A stretch of 64,000 nt of DNA. Origin: Paramoeba atlantica (lineage: Eukaryota; Discosea). Positions 22,443 to 33,742 of the stretch are shown here, piece after piece (position 1 is the stretch's first letter; each line of letters opens with the position of its first letter). A program made the position numbers and the translations under genes. The DNA is taken from positions 1 through 64,000 of the forward strand of contig CDRNVI010000199.1 of the NCBI GenBank assembly GCA_977017575.1. Reading direction: 5' to 3'. The notes beneath the pieces are model-generated. The model saw only the letters and a list, made by a program, of their open reading frames with translations. It was not told the origin of the DNA and searched no databases.

Positions 22443-24041
22443 ATGGAGTCAGCAAAGGAGGAGGCCCATGAGATGCCCCTTAGTTTGGAACAAGAGGATC
22501 AAGATGCAGAAAGTGAAATTGAATGGATGTCATCATCTGAGTTGTTGTTATCAGTCTTGTCAGGGTCACTGGAGTCTGAGGTTGTCCAGCGTTATGACAA
22601 ACTAAGAAAACTTGAACTCACATTAATGGATTAGGTGATTAATCTCAATCTAGATAAGGGTGAGTTTCATGAAGAGGCCATTGTGAGTTTGCAGAAGCAA
22701 ATTTCTATGATCCAAGTTATGTTGAAGCTCTTAAAACAAATGTTGGCTTGTGAGACAAAATTTGAGACATCAGAACCTGAGTACTCAGACATAAGAAGTT
22801 GAGTAGGACCTTCAGGTGTTCCAGGGAATTTGAGAATTCTTGGAAGAAGAATGATAAAGTTGGAAGAGAAGGAAGTCACTTCTTCAATTGAGTTGGAATC
22901 AGATTATCATGTGATGAAGAGGGAGCAGTCTGTGTCAGATTGTTCTTCCTCGAGTGGGAGTGATTCAAGGAGGCGAGCCAGAATACCAAGGGGAGTAGCT
23001 AATCCTTCAGTTGGTTTGTTTGAATCATCCACAGGCTCAGGAGATTGGTTAAAGAAACTTGACAATCTACCAAAATTAAAAACCCCAACAAAGGATGTTG
23101 TGAAAGTCCTTGAGTTTCAGTTTTCGTTTAAGATTTTGATGAAAGCTGAAGGTTTGCAAGAGGGAGTGCAGAAGAAGTATCTCTTGTGGGCAGTATCTGG
23201 AACAATGAAGTCTGATTTTGTACAGTCAGATACCTTGGATTGGACAGTGAACCAGATGTTTAAGTTTTTGAAAAAATCGAATTTGGGAGCCAACTTCAGT
23301 CAGAAGGTGGAAGAACTCTTGGGTTCGGTGGTTCAGGAGGAGTCAGAATGTATAAAGAAATTTGCAAAGTGACTCTCTTGGTTTCTGTTGGAGCTTTGGT
23401 TGGATTTGAATTCAAAAGAAGCAAAATTAAAGCTCTGAGAGAATTCTTGCACAGAATATAAATTACTTTGGGTGAGGAATTTTGGTCAAGCATTTGAGCA
23501 TGACCAGGAGGTTCATTGAAGAGTTTTAGTGGACCATGCCTTTGAGGTTGAAGACACAGACCAGTTTGTTTTGTTGAAGGAGGATGCAAAGATGCTAAAG
23601 AAAAAGGCAACTTGTGTGTTTTGTAAGAAAACTGGCCATTTGGAAAGTCAGTGTTACAAGAAGAAACCATCACCTTCATTGACGTCTTCAAACGAGAATG
23701 GGAACAAGAGTGCAAAGGAGAAAAAAATTTCTTGGAAAGAGATCAAAAGAAAAAATTTGTGTATCAAATGTTTGCAACCTGGTCACAAGAAGAAAGACTG
23801 TCCTGAATGCTCGACTCCCAAAGATGGTTGTTTTCTGCTACCAGAGGAAGGAGCCAGTGTTGATGCCAGTGCTTCATCTTCAATGGAAGAAGACAAGATG
23901 TATAAACAATTTTTGAGAGATGTTAATTCACCTCTCAGTGTGAGTGAGGAGAATGCTCTTGGCCCAATTTCACCACCTCCAGATTCGATGAAATTGTATG
24001 TTCTGATTACATGGGGTGATTCGAAATCACTGGATATTTAG
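22443..24041 (+). pseudogene. Gypsy gag region with two zinc knuckles, fossil
   Basis: An acidic, Ser-rich N-terminus is followed by a capsid-like helical region (about 23,040-23,370) and then two CCHC knuckles, CVFCKKTGHLESQC and CIKCLQPGHKKKDC. Gag packages the element RNA. The frame is broken in several places. Confidence 0.75.
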
Positions 24042-24059
24042 ACTATCTATGATTCAGCA

Positions 24060-26816
24060 GTTACGGTGACAATGGCTGATTCAAGATTATGGGATCAGTT
24101 GGAAGGTGAAGAAGGTCAAGGGAAGCATTGGTCTGGTGGCATTGGTGCTGCAGTACAGACACTTACTTGTTTTAAGATGGTTGCTGCATATACTTTGTTT
24201 TATGCAACTGTAGTTAAGGTTTGGAGAAATCCAGCCTTGACTGGTAATTGTTTGTTGATTCATCATGAAGATGCAAAGCAGTTGGGGGTGACTGTTCAAG
24301 GAATCGAAGTGGTCTTCCCAAGTATTGCTTGTCAAGTCCAAGTTGATGATCGGCAGTGGTTGGATAATGATGAGGATTAGAGTCAAGAGGAGCAATGGGA
24401 TGATGAGTCAGTCAAGTTGTTTATTCAAAGTATTGATGATGCTTTGAAGGAAAACCAGAGACTGTAGGAAAATTCTCATTGTGTGCTCCCAGGTTCTGAG
24501 TTTAAAATTTCTTTGAAAGAAGACACTCTGAAGTTTGTGCCACAGTATCCAATCCCTGAGAAATTGAAAAGAAAGGTTATGGAGTGAGTGAACAAGTGGG
24601 TGAAAAAAGGATTTGTTAAGAAGTGGGACAAGGATGAAAAGAACTTGTGGAATTCCCCTCTTTTAGCAGTCCCTAAGAAGTCTGGTGGTCAGGTGGATCC
24701 TGATGATATCAGAGTTTGTTTGGATTTGAGAGTGGTAAATGCTTTAACAAAGGATCCAAGTAATATTTTGCCATCTCCTGCAGAATTGTTTGAACGTGTT
24801 TGGGGTGCGAAATATTTTACCGAAATCGATCTCATGGAGGCTTATCATCATATTGTGGTGTCAGAAAAGAGTCAGCCATTGTTGGGTTTTCTGGCACCTG
24901 ATAAGAGTCAGTATGTGTATGTGAGGATGCCATTTGGGCTGAAAGGTGTGGTTATGCATTTTCAAGTCCAAGGAGAATGAGTTATTGGTGTTTCAGATGA
25001 AGCTGCAAGTTATTTGGATAATTTTCTAGTTTTTTCTAAAGAGCTGGAAAATCATTCTAATGAAGCTTACAGAGTCATCTGAAAGTTGATGAGAGCAGGA
25101 TTTTAGATTAAGATGAAGAAATCAAAATTCTGCATAAAGAGGATTCAATTCATGGGTCATTTGATTAATGGTTTTACTTGAAAGATTGATTCATTCAAGA
25201 AAAAAATGGCTCAGAAGATGGTGAAACCTCAGACTGGAAAGCAAGTTGAAAGTCTTCTTGGTTTGCTGAATTTTTTGAGGGATTTTGTCCTAAATTATGT
25301 GACTATTGCAGCTCTGTTGGACAAGTTGCGAAAGATGAGGTGTCTTGGTAAGGCGTGGGGCAAGGAGCAAGACAAGTCTTTTGATTTTTTCAAAGAGGTT
25401 ATCTTGAATGCTCCAGTGTTGTCTCAGCCAGATTGGGATCAAGAATTTCATATTGCAACTGATGCTTCACAATATGCAGTTGGTGTGGTATTGTACCAAG
25501 TTGATGCAAATGACAAGAAATGTTATATTGTATTTGCATCGAAAACTCTTCAAGCGGGGCAACGAAATTATCCTGCACCGAAGAGGAAACTTTTGGCAAT
25601 TATTTTTGCAATTAGGAAGTTCCGTTCATATGTTTTTGGGCAGAAGTTTAGAGTGGAGACGGATCATAAGGCACTTGTGTATTTGAATTCAAGTACAAAG
25701 TTTATGATTTTGGACTGGTTGGATTTTCTGTTGGATTACAACTTCTACATTGTTTATCAAAAAGGGATCCATAATGTTTTACCAGACTATCTCTCTTGAT
25801 TGTATCAAGAAAAATACCCAGTTACAGATGATTCTACTGAACCAGCAATTGATGCTTGCAATGTTGCTGTGCTTGAGTGTGAGGATGAGCCTGTTGAAGG
25901 AACTAAGAGATATCTTGAAGAGTTTATTGGGAATGTACTTGGTAAGAAAGAACTGGAGGAAGAAGAGAAACTGCCTTTGGTGAAAGAAAAGCATGAGGAA
26001 AGTCATGCTGGTGTTTCAGGAACAGTTTGGAAACTATTTAGTGCAGGTTACTACTGGCCATCAATGAGAAGGATGGTAATTATGGTCTGTTGAGGTTGTG
26101 TGGTGTGTTTGAAATACAATCATGGGAGAATTGGATTTCATCCGATTACCCCAGTTACTTCAGTGCTGCCTATGGATATAATTGGTATGGATTTTATTTG
26201 TAGGTTGTCTGAGTCAAATGAGGGCTATACAATTGTCCTTATTGTAATAGATATTGCAAGTTGTTTTGTGATACTGTGTAAATTAATCTCCAAGGAAGCA
26301 GAGTCAGTTGCAGAAGCTTTGCTATCTGTTTTTGCAAATTTTGGTGTCCTAAAGGAGATTCAAAGTGATCAAGACCCATTGTTTTTCAACAAAGTTATGG
26401 AGGCTTTTCGTAATGCTTCAACTGCAAAATTGAGAAAGGTGATGAGATATTACCCTGCTCAAAATGGTGCAGTTGAGAGATATGTGAGAGAAGTTTTGGG
26501 TTTGGTTGTAAAATTGCTGGAAGGAGATATGACAAATTGGGTGAAATTTTTGCCAGTTGTTCAAATGTCATTGAATGATCACTATATCTTGAGACATAAG
26601 TTTACTCCCTTTGTGGTAATGTTCGTGAGAGAGAGGAACCAAGCAGCAAATTATGAGGGGTTGGAATTGGAAGTTGCAACTCCTGAAAAATTGTTAGAGA
26701 GAAATCAGAAGATGGTCTATTTGGTTTATCTAGCACTTGCAAAATTATCCAAAGAAGTGGGTAAGAAAGGTTGTGATGATGTGAATGAAATGAAATGGAA
26801 AAAAAGATCTTTGTGA
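24060..26816 (+). pseudogene. Gypsy pol region: RT, RNase H, integrase, fossil
   Basis: Recognisable parts include the reverse-transcriptase start (NSPLLAVPKKSGG, YFTEIDLMEAYHH, MPFGLKG), RNase H (IATDASQYAVGVVLYQ, VETDHKALVYL), the integrase zinc-binding and core regions (SHAGVSGTVWKLFSAGYYWP, MDIIGMDFICRL) and the integrase C-terminal part (YPAQNGAVER). The whole region is broken repeatedly. Confidence 0.8.
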
Positions 26817-26993
26817 CCTAAACCTCTGGCAATTGGCACTTCAGTTATGAAAGAAGTGGATAAAAGAACTACAAAATGGCAGCAATGCTGGGAAGGCCCT
26901 TTTTGTATTGCTAAATATAACAATGAGATGAAAGGTTATTTGCTGGAATGTATTGATGGGAAAGTTCTTGAAGCAGAAGTTCCTATTGCATGA

Positions 26994-27212
26994 TTGAAAG
27001 TGATTCTAGGAGAAATGAATTTATCTAATATCTATGAATTTGAGAAAATTTTGGATGATTGGGGCAAAGATGGTGAGAAGGAGTACCTTGTCAAATGGAA
27101 ATATTATGATGAGACATCTTGGCAACCTGTGAGTGATTTTTTGGCAGATGATGTGATTCAAGAATACAATGCAAAGTGGAGAAAATCGACACAGCATGTA
27201 AAAAAGAAATGA
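26994..27212 (+). pseudogene. Gypsy integrase C-terminal chromodomain, fossil
   Basis: Residues reading YEFEKILDDWGKDGEKEYLV, then KW, and later ETSWQPVSDF fit a chromodomain. The aromatic residues are in place (Y, W, and W of SWQP). In chromoviruses this module tethers integrase to histone marks or other chromatin proteins and steers integration. Confidence 0.75.
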
Positions 27213-27319
27213 GGAACTATTTCTGTTGTGATGCTTGTTGTGTTGGTTGTTTTGTTCTTTTTGTTTTGTTTTGTTTTTATTGTGTGTTGTGAATTGCGAG
27301 CAAGTGCACTTGCGGGGGG

Positions 27320-27626
27320 TGTTGAGTTGTTATAGTTGGTTTTGTTGACTTTGTTGTTTTGTTGGTGAGCAAAAACACTGAACTATTTTGTGTGTGTTTT
27401 CCAATTGTGAATAATTGTAAATTATTTGTTGCTCTTTTTTGTACAAAAGAGGTTTTGTTCTTTGGACCCATTTGTGGGTGAAAGAGTGTAAACTTTCTTT
27501 TGTTCTTTTTAGCTTTTGGAATGCATTTGATAAAAGACATTGAACCAAACTTGTTCTTTTTTTGTTCTTTGTTCTTGTTCTCTGTTCTTGTCTCTATCTC
27601 CATACTATTCTATAAAGAACTCAACT
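27320..27626 (+). repeat. Gypsy 3' LTR
   Basis: This is the 307-bp partner of 22,060-22,366. It is preceded by a G-run (GCGGGGGG) that would serve as the plus-strand primer tract. Confidence 0.85.
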
Positions 27627-28045
27627 GTTGGCACTTATAGTTTAGTTGTAAATTCAACTATGTTTAACCTCAGGGGGGCAAGTTCAAATCCCAGTTTTTC
27701 AATATTTTAGAAAATTTTTTTGGTGCTGTAGAGTGATTTGATTGAAGTGAAGAGCTTTTGAAAAAGTGTGAAAATCAAAACAGATTACATCTCAGCCTTA
27801 TCTGCTAAAAAGTTGAAAATAAATTTCTTTGGAAGGAATTTTGGATTATTCTCCCTTTTGATGTGTATTCTCCAGCCTGAACTTGCAAAAGTTCTAAAGT
27901 TCAGCATAAAGACCAACTAAACTAAGCTGAAGTTTAAAACTTCACCTCTTGTTAAAGGTTAAAAACAAACATAATTTAATGTAATTCAAATGGCTTAGAT
28001 TAAGAACTACTAATTGAATAAAGTTTGCTTCAAAAAGAAAAAAAA
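27627..28045 (+). repeat. SINE-I copy 1, tRNA-derived
   Basis: A 419-bp element with a tRNA-like head. TATAGTTTAGTTGTAAATTC resembles a Pol III A box and GCAAGTTCAAATCCCAG a B box. The body has short hairpins around AACTTGCAAAAGTTC and GAAGTTTAAAACTTC, and the tail is A-rich (CAAAAAGA8). The bases after the tail (TGAAGATGATAATGTTG) imperfectly repeat those left of the gypsy element (22,031-22,053). The SINE therefore inserted first and the gypsy element then landed after its first five bases. Confidence 0.75.
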
Positions 28046-28422
28046 TGAAGATGATAATGTTGTGGAAGGAAAAAAAAGAACTTGTTTTGTTGATTGATTC
28101 AAATAAAAAGAAATTTCTTATTGTAAATTCATTTAATAATAAAAAAGTGAAAAGAAATACAAATTTTTTTTCTTCAAAAAATACCTCAAAACTTACTCTC
28201 AAACACTCTTTTCAACCTTTTTTTCAGTTCTAAAGAGGAAAAACAAAACAAAAAACCATTGGTAGCTTTGTTTTTCAGTGGTCAAAAAAAAAACATAAAA
28301 AAGCACTTTTTTTTTGATGATTAATTTTTTTTTTGTTTTTTTTTTAACATTGAAATTATTTTTTCAACAATCAATATTTTTATTGTTTTTTTTGACCATT
28401 GAAATTATTTTTTCAATGGTTG

Positions 28423-28844
28423 GGGTTGGTGCTTGTAGTTTAGTTGTAAATTCAACTATATTCAATCTTGGGGAGCAAGTTCAAATTCCAGTTTTTTAAT
28501 ATTTTAGAAAATTTTTTTGGTATTGTAGAGTGATTTGATTGAAGTGAGGAGCTTTTAAAGAAGTGTGAAAATTGGAACAAGTTACATCTTAGCCTTGTTT
28601 GCTAAAAAGTTGAGGATAAATTCTCTTAAAAGGAGCTTTAAATTATTCTCCCTTCTGATGTGCATCCTCTAGCTTGAACTTGCAGAAGTTCTAAAGTTTA
28701 GTATAAAGACTGACTGAACTAAGCTGAAGTTTAAAACTTCATTTTTCATTAAAGGTTAAAAACAAACATAATTTAATGTAATTTAAATAATTTAGATTAA
28801 AAACTATTAATTGAATAAAGTTTACTTCAAAAAGAAAAAAAAAA
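28423..28844 (+). repeat. SINE-I copy 2, tRNA-derived, with target duplication
   Basis: A 422-bp element like copy 1, including a tRNA-like head (GCTTGTAGTTTAGTTGTAAA; B box AGCAAGTTCAAATTCC) and an A10 tail. It is flanked by a 17-bp duplication differing at one base: TATTTTTTCAATGGTTG (28,406-28,422) and TATTTTTTCAATGATTG (28,845-28,861). This fits LINE-type target-primed insertion into the hAT derivative. Confidence 0.85.
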
Positions 28845-29049
28845 TATTTTTTCAATGATTGATGTTTTTCTTGGTTTTTTTTGATGGTTGAAAGTTTGGA
28901 CAATGGAAGAAAGTCAAGTTGAGGTTGTTTGTGAGTTGAGGTGGGCAATGACATCAGTTAACTTTCAGGGTGTTGAAACCTTTCCAACAGTTCAATTCAA
29001 ACCCACAAATTGCCCTGACTGCAAGTGCAGCTTGAGCCCACCTCTGTGT

Positions 29050-29598
29050 GAGTGGTGCATCTAAAATTGTTTATTTAAATTTCCTAAATTTACTATGATT
29101 TCTACAACTTCTGCTCAAAGCACAACAAAAGCAATACAAACCAAATTTATAATAAAACACAAATTTGAACAAAACAAAACACTCTCTAATTAGGGAAATG
29201 TAGAGGAAACAACAAAACAATACCAAATTGAGAAGCATCTTCAAGAGTTGAAACACTCTTATTACCTGATATCCTATAAATTGAAATTTGTTGATAACAT
29301 TCTTTCTGAGTTGTGCATCCTGTACAAAAGACCTTTCTTGCTCCAATTTGATTCTGAACCTATAATAGCTATTGCAAAAATACCCCATGTGAACCAAAAA
29401 ACTAAGCAAATTGAAGCCTTTGACTATTACACAAGAAAAGCATTGCAAAATAGCTTGATTGAGTTGGATTATGTGCTCACTAAAGATAACTTTGCTGATA
29501 TTTTTACAAAACCCCTTAGATTCAATGTGTTTACACTTCACCAAAACAATTTTATTCATTCCTGTTGCTCTGCAAATTAACTTCATGATGGAAGGGAG
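29050..29598 (+). mobile_element. Copia element remnant: gag start joined to RNase H end
   Basis: The first part matches the gag fragment at 19,075-19,275. It is followed by a copia RNase H end (DSEPIIAIAKIPHVN, ADIFTKPLRF), which is homologous to the RNase H end of the large copia element (AENIADIFTKPLPP). A purine tract, GATGGAAGGGAG, leads into the LTR at 29,599. The interior between gag and RNase H is missing, so this is a deleted, broken derivative. Confidence 0.65.
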
Positions 29599-30044
29599 TG
29601 TTAGAATATCAGTATTCTTAATTTGTAGAATGTTTAATTTAATGGAAAACATCATTTGTGAATTCTATAATCACAAGTTATGCTATCTTAAAGCACCTCA
29701 TCTTCCTCTTTTGAATAGTGCTAATTCCATCTGAATCTAACAACTACACATCATAATATTGATCAATCATTGAATTGTGCCTTCAAGAATACCTTTGCCC
29801 TATTTCAAACGCAATTTGATTGCATAGTTTATTCTCCATATTCTAATCTTTCAGCTTATGAATTTATTTGTGCTGATGTCATCTGTTGTTCCCTTCCTTA
29901 AACTTGTTGTGTCTTTGTGTCTCTTATGTGTACTTTTATTTGTGTGTGTTTTTCTGCTTTTGCACTTGGTATCACATTGACAAATATGTGCTTGAAACCT
30001 GTTCATAAATAAACATGTGAGAGACTTTGTTTTTTCATGTTTCT
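29599..30044 (+). repeat. Copia-type 3' LTR (right edge approximate)
   Basis: It starts TGTTAGAATATCAG straight after the purine tract and runs through about 445 bp of AT-rich sequence to where repeat R1 copy 2 becomes recognisable. No partner LTR is present, so the right edge is uncertain. Confidence 0.5.
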
Positions 30045-31815
30045 GGCTCTTGCTGTTCTTGTGTTTTCTTGTGTTTTTCTTTTGTACTTCTCTTCACTTC
30101 TGCCATCCACTTTTTTAGTCTTTGTTTGAAGTCCTTTCAAGGTTTGTTTTTTGATTTTGATTTGTTTTTTGATGTTCTTTGAAATAATGTATTTTTAAAG
30201 AACCAAAAAAACAACTTTTATAGGAGAGATGTTGAAAAGTGTTAAAAAAGTGTTGGTCAAACTGCCAATATCTCTCCTTGAAAGAGAAGATGTCCTTTTC
30301 TATTTTGGTTCTACTTTTTTTTCCATATTCTAAAGTCTAAGAACAAATAGATTGGGCAATTTTTTGAAAATGGGCACACTCAAATCTCACAAAAACACCA
30401 AAAAGATTTTTGGAAAGAGATCAAAAAGATTAAAAAAGTCAAAAGAACAAAACAACCTGGTTTAACTTTCTTTTTAAATAACAATTTTTTAATTTTTCTT
30501 CTAAGCAAAAACAATGGAAAAGGAGAGCTTTTACATCTCAAATCAAGAGGAAAACAGAAGAGATTACAAACTTTAAAGTGGTTTATCTCTTTGAAGGTTC
30601 TTTGTAATGAAGATGAAGGAACACAAATTAAAGAGGATAAACCTTTTGAAACACTGAACTTGAACTTTTGAAAAGTTCAAGTTCAGCATTTCAAAAAAAC
30701 TGATTTAAGAACTCATTTATTGTCTGTCCATTGGGAAGTGAGTTGTGAAGAAAGTGATTTGAAAAGGTTAATTCATTTTTTTTTTATGTATGTTTTAAAG
30801 AATTATAATTTCTTAAAATTTAATAAATAGACTTTCAAAACCTCAAGAAATCTGATGATTTGAAACAAGCACAGTTTGTGAATATAATGATGAATGATAT
30901 GGGTTACTCAAAAATCCAAATGATGTGATGATATTTCAGTGAATCTTAGATCCTTTGTTTGGGAAGCTAATACACTTGAAATCATCAAAGTTTGAAATTC
31001 CATTTCCAAAACTTCCTGCTCCAAAGTCAGTGATGGATTTTAGGGAGAAACTGTTGCTGGTTTGATTTTAAAATAAGTTTTCAATAACAATAGTGCTTTT
31101 TCCTGGTTTTCTTGTTAAAATAATGTGGTTGTCTCAGTTTTGAATAATTCATTGGTTTTGAGAGTCCATGTGAACCACTTGCTTTCTTTCAACTCATTCT
31201 TCCAACAATTTTAGAAACCTGTATTGTGTGAATTCAAAAATTTTTAAAAATAATAAAAATAATAAAAAAAAAAAGAAAAGAAAAAAGAGAAAGGAAAAAA
31301 AAGGAGAAAAAAAGAGAGAATAAAAAGGAAGAATAAAAAAGAAGAAAAAAAAAGAAAGAAAAAAAGGGAAAAAAAACAAAAGAAAAAAAAGAAAAAAAAA
31401 GAAAAACAAGATGATCAAACGGAAACATAACCTTCTCTTCAAGCACTTTCCAAAACACTAAACTCTTATTTGTTTTTACAAGTTTTCATAAAATCAAAAA
31501 ACAAAAATAATCAAATAATAAAGGTGAAGGAGGAGAGAGAAAGTAGAATAACTATCCTTAGATGGCTCTGAAAAATGAACAGGAGGAAACAATAACATCA
31601 AGAGAGGAAAAGGGTTTTTTGGTGATAATGTCTATAAAGAAGAAAACAAAGAATCATGAGGAATTGGTTGACAGAGCAAGAATTCCATTTTTAATCTCCT
31701 TCTTTTCTTTTTTTGTGATTGAATTCATTTTTTTCTTTTGAAATTGAATCTGGCAAGCATTTTGAAAAAAGAATCAAAAATTTGAAAGAAAAAAAAGCAA
31801 AAAAATTAGCAATTT
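30045..31815 (+). pseudogene. R1 repeat, copy 2
   Basis: This is the reverse complement of 55,950-57,790 and, for its first kilobase, of 17,860-18,900. Coding-like blocks on the plus strand include MEKESFYISNQEENRRDYKL (30,513) and MALKNEQEETITSREEKG (31,563). These are separated by AT-rich, intron-like spacers. All blocks are interrupted, so I treat it as a relic of the same multi-exon gene as at 16,424-18,978. Confidence 0.45.
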
Positions 31816-32040
31816 TAGAAAGTGCTTGAAGAGAAGGTTGTGTTTCTATTTAATCATCTTGTTTTTCTTTTTTTTTCTTTTTTTTCTTTTGTTTTTTTCC
31901 CCTTTTTTTCTTTTTTTTTTTTTCTTCCTTTTTATTCTTCCTTTTTATTCTCTCTTTTTTTCTCCTTCCTCTTTTTTCTCCTTCTTCTTTTTTCTTTTCT
32001 TTTTTTTATTTTATTATTTTTATCATTTTTAAAAAAACTT
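31234..32040. repeat. Inverted repeat with purine/pyrimidine arms
   Basis: The arms at about 31,234-31,458 and 31,822-32,040 are reverse complements: both encode, in opposite directions, VLEEKV followed by a Phe-rich run. Each arm is about 220 bp of nearly pure A/G on one strand. The loop is about 360 bp. The arm also occurs once in R1 copy 3 (56,317-56,560), so the right arm here is an extra inverted duplication. Confidence 0.65.
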
Positions 32041-32130
32041 GACTTGCCCACAATCTCTTTTGGTTGTGAAAAAGCAAACTTAAAAGAAAAGACTATAGGG
32101 TTGGAATTTATGTTCACCAATAGCTAGGTA
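32041..32130 (-). pseudogene. Fragment homologous to the 5,448-5,774 coding piece
   Basis: On the minus strand this reads SNPIVFSFKFAFSQPKEIVG, close to SNPVISFVKFASSQPKEIAG at 5,770-5,700. It is too short to assign a function. It shows that the interrupted coding sequence at the window start has at least one more copy. Confidence 0.5.
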
Positions 32131-33703
32131 TCCTTCTTTTTCAGTTGAGTTTATGACCACCAGGCTGGTGATATGGGGGGCACTGAAGTTCCACTGACTT
32201 GTTTGTTGCTCTCACTAATAGTTTTAATTTTAGAAGTGGTTTTGGTCCTAATGTGAGAGAACAAACTCATCTTAATCAAAGTTGTAGCATTATGCTTGAC
32301 TGGACCCACAGAGGAACTTCTTTGAACAGCTGATTCCTTAGTTGTGGAAGAAGGTACTTTGAAGTTGTTGGGTATGGCTTCATGGCTCTTCTTCACAGGA
32401 GGGGGGCTCTTCAGAGGGGTAGATTCTGCAGGAATAACATTGGGTGAATGAGACACCAACCCTTAACCTCCAAAATTACATGCAGATAAATTTAAGCCAT
32501 CTTTTTTAACACCAATGGGGGAGAGACCTTCAGAAGGCTTAAACGAAGTGTATGACTTAAGGAAAAATTAATTTGTTCTCTCAGAACCCACTGCTATAGA
32601 CTCACCAGTATTTCCAAGGGGGGTACTAGATGAAGAGACTCTGTCAGGAGGAACAAAGTTAAATTGTACACCATCTCTGGCAGCTTGTTTTCTTATCTTA
32701 ACTTCTTTGGGGTCATGAATGTTGATCAAGTACATTTCCATTCTCACCATATTGCCAACTTTACTTGAATCTTTTTTTTGTAAAATTTCAAATAAACAAT
32801 TCAAACAAGCAAGATGGTTAATTTGACAAGTGGGGCATTTCACCACTGTATCAAAGGGCCTCACTGGGGTCCAGACAGAGACTTGAGCTTGAGTAGTGCT
32901 AATTCCCAACCATTCTTTGGTGTGGGCAATGAGCTGGACAAGGTTGATGGGGATTTGGGTGTAAAACAAAACAATACAATTCTTGGCTATTAGTACTACT
33001 TTCTTCAAGTTATGTCTTGGAAGAGAATTTGGACCAATAAAAAGATTCTGAATCCACTTTACACCCTTGGCTTCAAAGGGAACTTTGATTTTAAGCTTTC
33101 ACAATTTTGTGTCCTCATTGTTCCTCTAAGTAAAGGATTTCTTGAGTTTTTTAGCCAATTTGTTGCCTTTGTTCAAAAACTCTTTTTCTACACTGGCAGC
33201 ATCTATGCTCTCAAGTGCTGAGATCACAAAATGGCCTTGCTTGATGTTCACAAAAATTTTCCCTTTAAGAGAAGTCACATGTTCAATTGCTTGGATAACT
33301 TTGTTGAAGTTGAAGAGTCCTGGTTTGAAATCCAGTGATTTCACTAACTTTGTTGGTCTCAACTTGGCTCTAACAATAGTTTTTGGGTTCAGAAGCATGA
33401 CTAAACCTTGATATAGTCTGACATTGTTCTGATCTATTTTGTGCAGCACATCACTAAGACCTTTGGAGGCTGGAATGCTTTCCTTGGTTTTGAGAGGTTT
33501 TTTCTTTCTTTCACTTTTTTTAACAACTTGAGCAAATGATTCACTATTTGTTCATTCTGACCAGATGTTCCTGGTAGAAAATCCCTCTCCTTCCTTTACA
33601 TTGGGTGAAGAGGTTTTCATAATATTTTCTGTGGCAACCAACCACAAAGATACACACTATAGCAAAAGATAGGAAATTCAGACAAATTGTATCTTGAACC
33701 TTC

Positions 33704-33705
<2 letters not shown>
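32131..33705 (-). mobile_element. LINE family 2, 5' part with ORF1
   Basis: A second LINE family, related to but clearly distinct from family 1. The 5' UTR (33,705-33,621) contains TGTGGTTGGTTGCC, then ORF1 opens. The 5' boundary abuts a run of 34 T (34 A in the element sense). The 3' end is truncated near 32,131 without a tail. Its central segment matches 8,747-9,840. Confidence 0.7.
32151..33620 (-). pseudogene. LINE family 2 ORF1, decayed
   Basis: The ATG at 33,620 opens MKTSSPNVKEGEGFSTRN. Later blocks are KPGLFNFNKVIQAIEHV, SLKGKIFVNIKQGHFVIS and QIPINLVQLIAHTKEWLG. The cysteine cluster VKCPTCQINHLACLNCL corresponds to the knuckle VNCQVCEISHSRHLKC of family 1, and a Ser/Thr/Pro-rich tail follows. 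By analogy this is the RNA-binding ORF1 protein. There are in-frame stops (for example TGA after ...RNIWSE) and frame changes. Confidence 0.65.

Positions 33706-33739
<34 letters not shown>
33706..33739 (-). repeat. Run of 34 T at a LINE 5' junction
   Basis: An uninterrupted T34 lies between the LINE family-2 5' end and the hAT fragment. In the sense of the LINE it is an A-run upstream of the 5' UTR. Confidence 0.9.

Positions 33740-33742
<3 letters not shown>

Larger units (their letters stand above)
22060..27626 (+). mobile_element. Ty3/gypsy chromovirus, broken
   Basis: A plus-strand LTR retrotransposon with two 307-bp LTRs (22,060-22,366 and 27,320-27,626) starting TGTTGRGTT and ending ACTCAACT. 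It is flanked by near-identical 5-bp duplications GTTAG and GTTGG. Domain order is gag with two CCHC knuckles (about 23,613 and 23,760), a protease region, reverse transcriptase (24,590-25,200), RNase H (25,430-25,790), integrase (25,950-26,780) and a C-terminal chromodomain (27,030-27,195). The order RT-RNH-INT-chromodomain defines a chromovirus. The LTRs are roughly 95 percent alike. About a dozen breaks in the coding region mean it is a fossil. It lies at the 5' edge of SINE-I copy 1. Confidence 0.9.
21753..29045 (+). mobile_element. Non-autonomous hAT derivative, split by a gypsy element and two SINEs
   Basis: The pieces at 21,753-22,054, 28,046-28,422 and 28,845-29,045 together match the first ~780 bp of the hAT at 5,776 plus a unique right end. 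The termini are inverted repeats: left TGAGTTCAAGCTGCACTTGC (21,761) and right GCAAGTGCAGCTTGAGCC (29,021), of about 28-30 bp. The transposase gene is absent. This is a classic internal-deletion derivative. A Ty3/gypsy element and two tRNA-derived SINEs later inserted into it. No clean 8-bp duplication was seen at the ends. Confidence 0.75.

Noticed and set aside
31194-31458. A membrane protein of Phe-rich segments
   Set aside because: It is the translation of one purine/pyrimidine arm of an inverted repeat, and the same tract is read in both directions.
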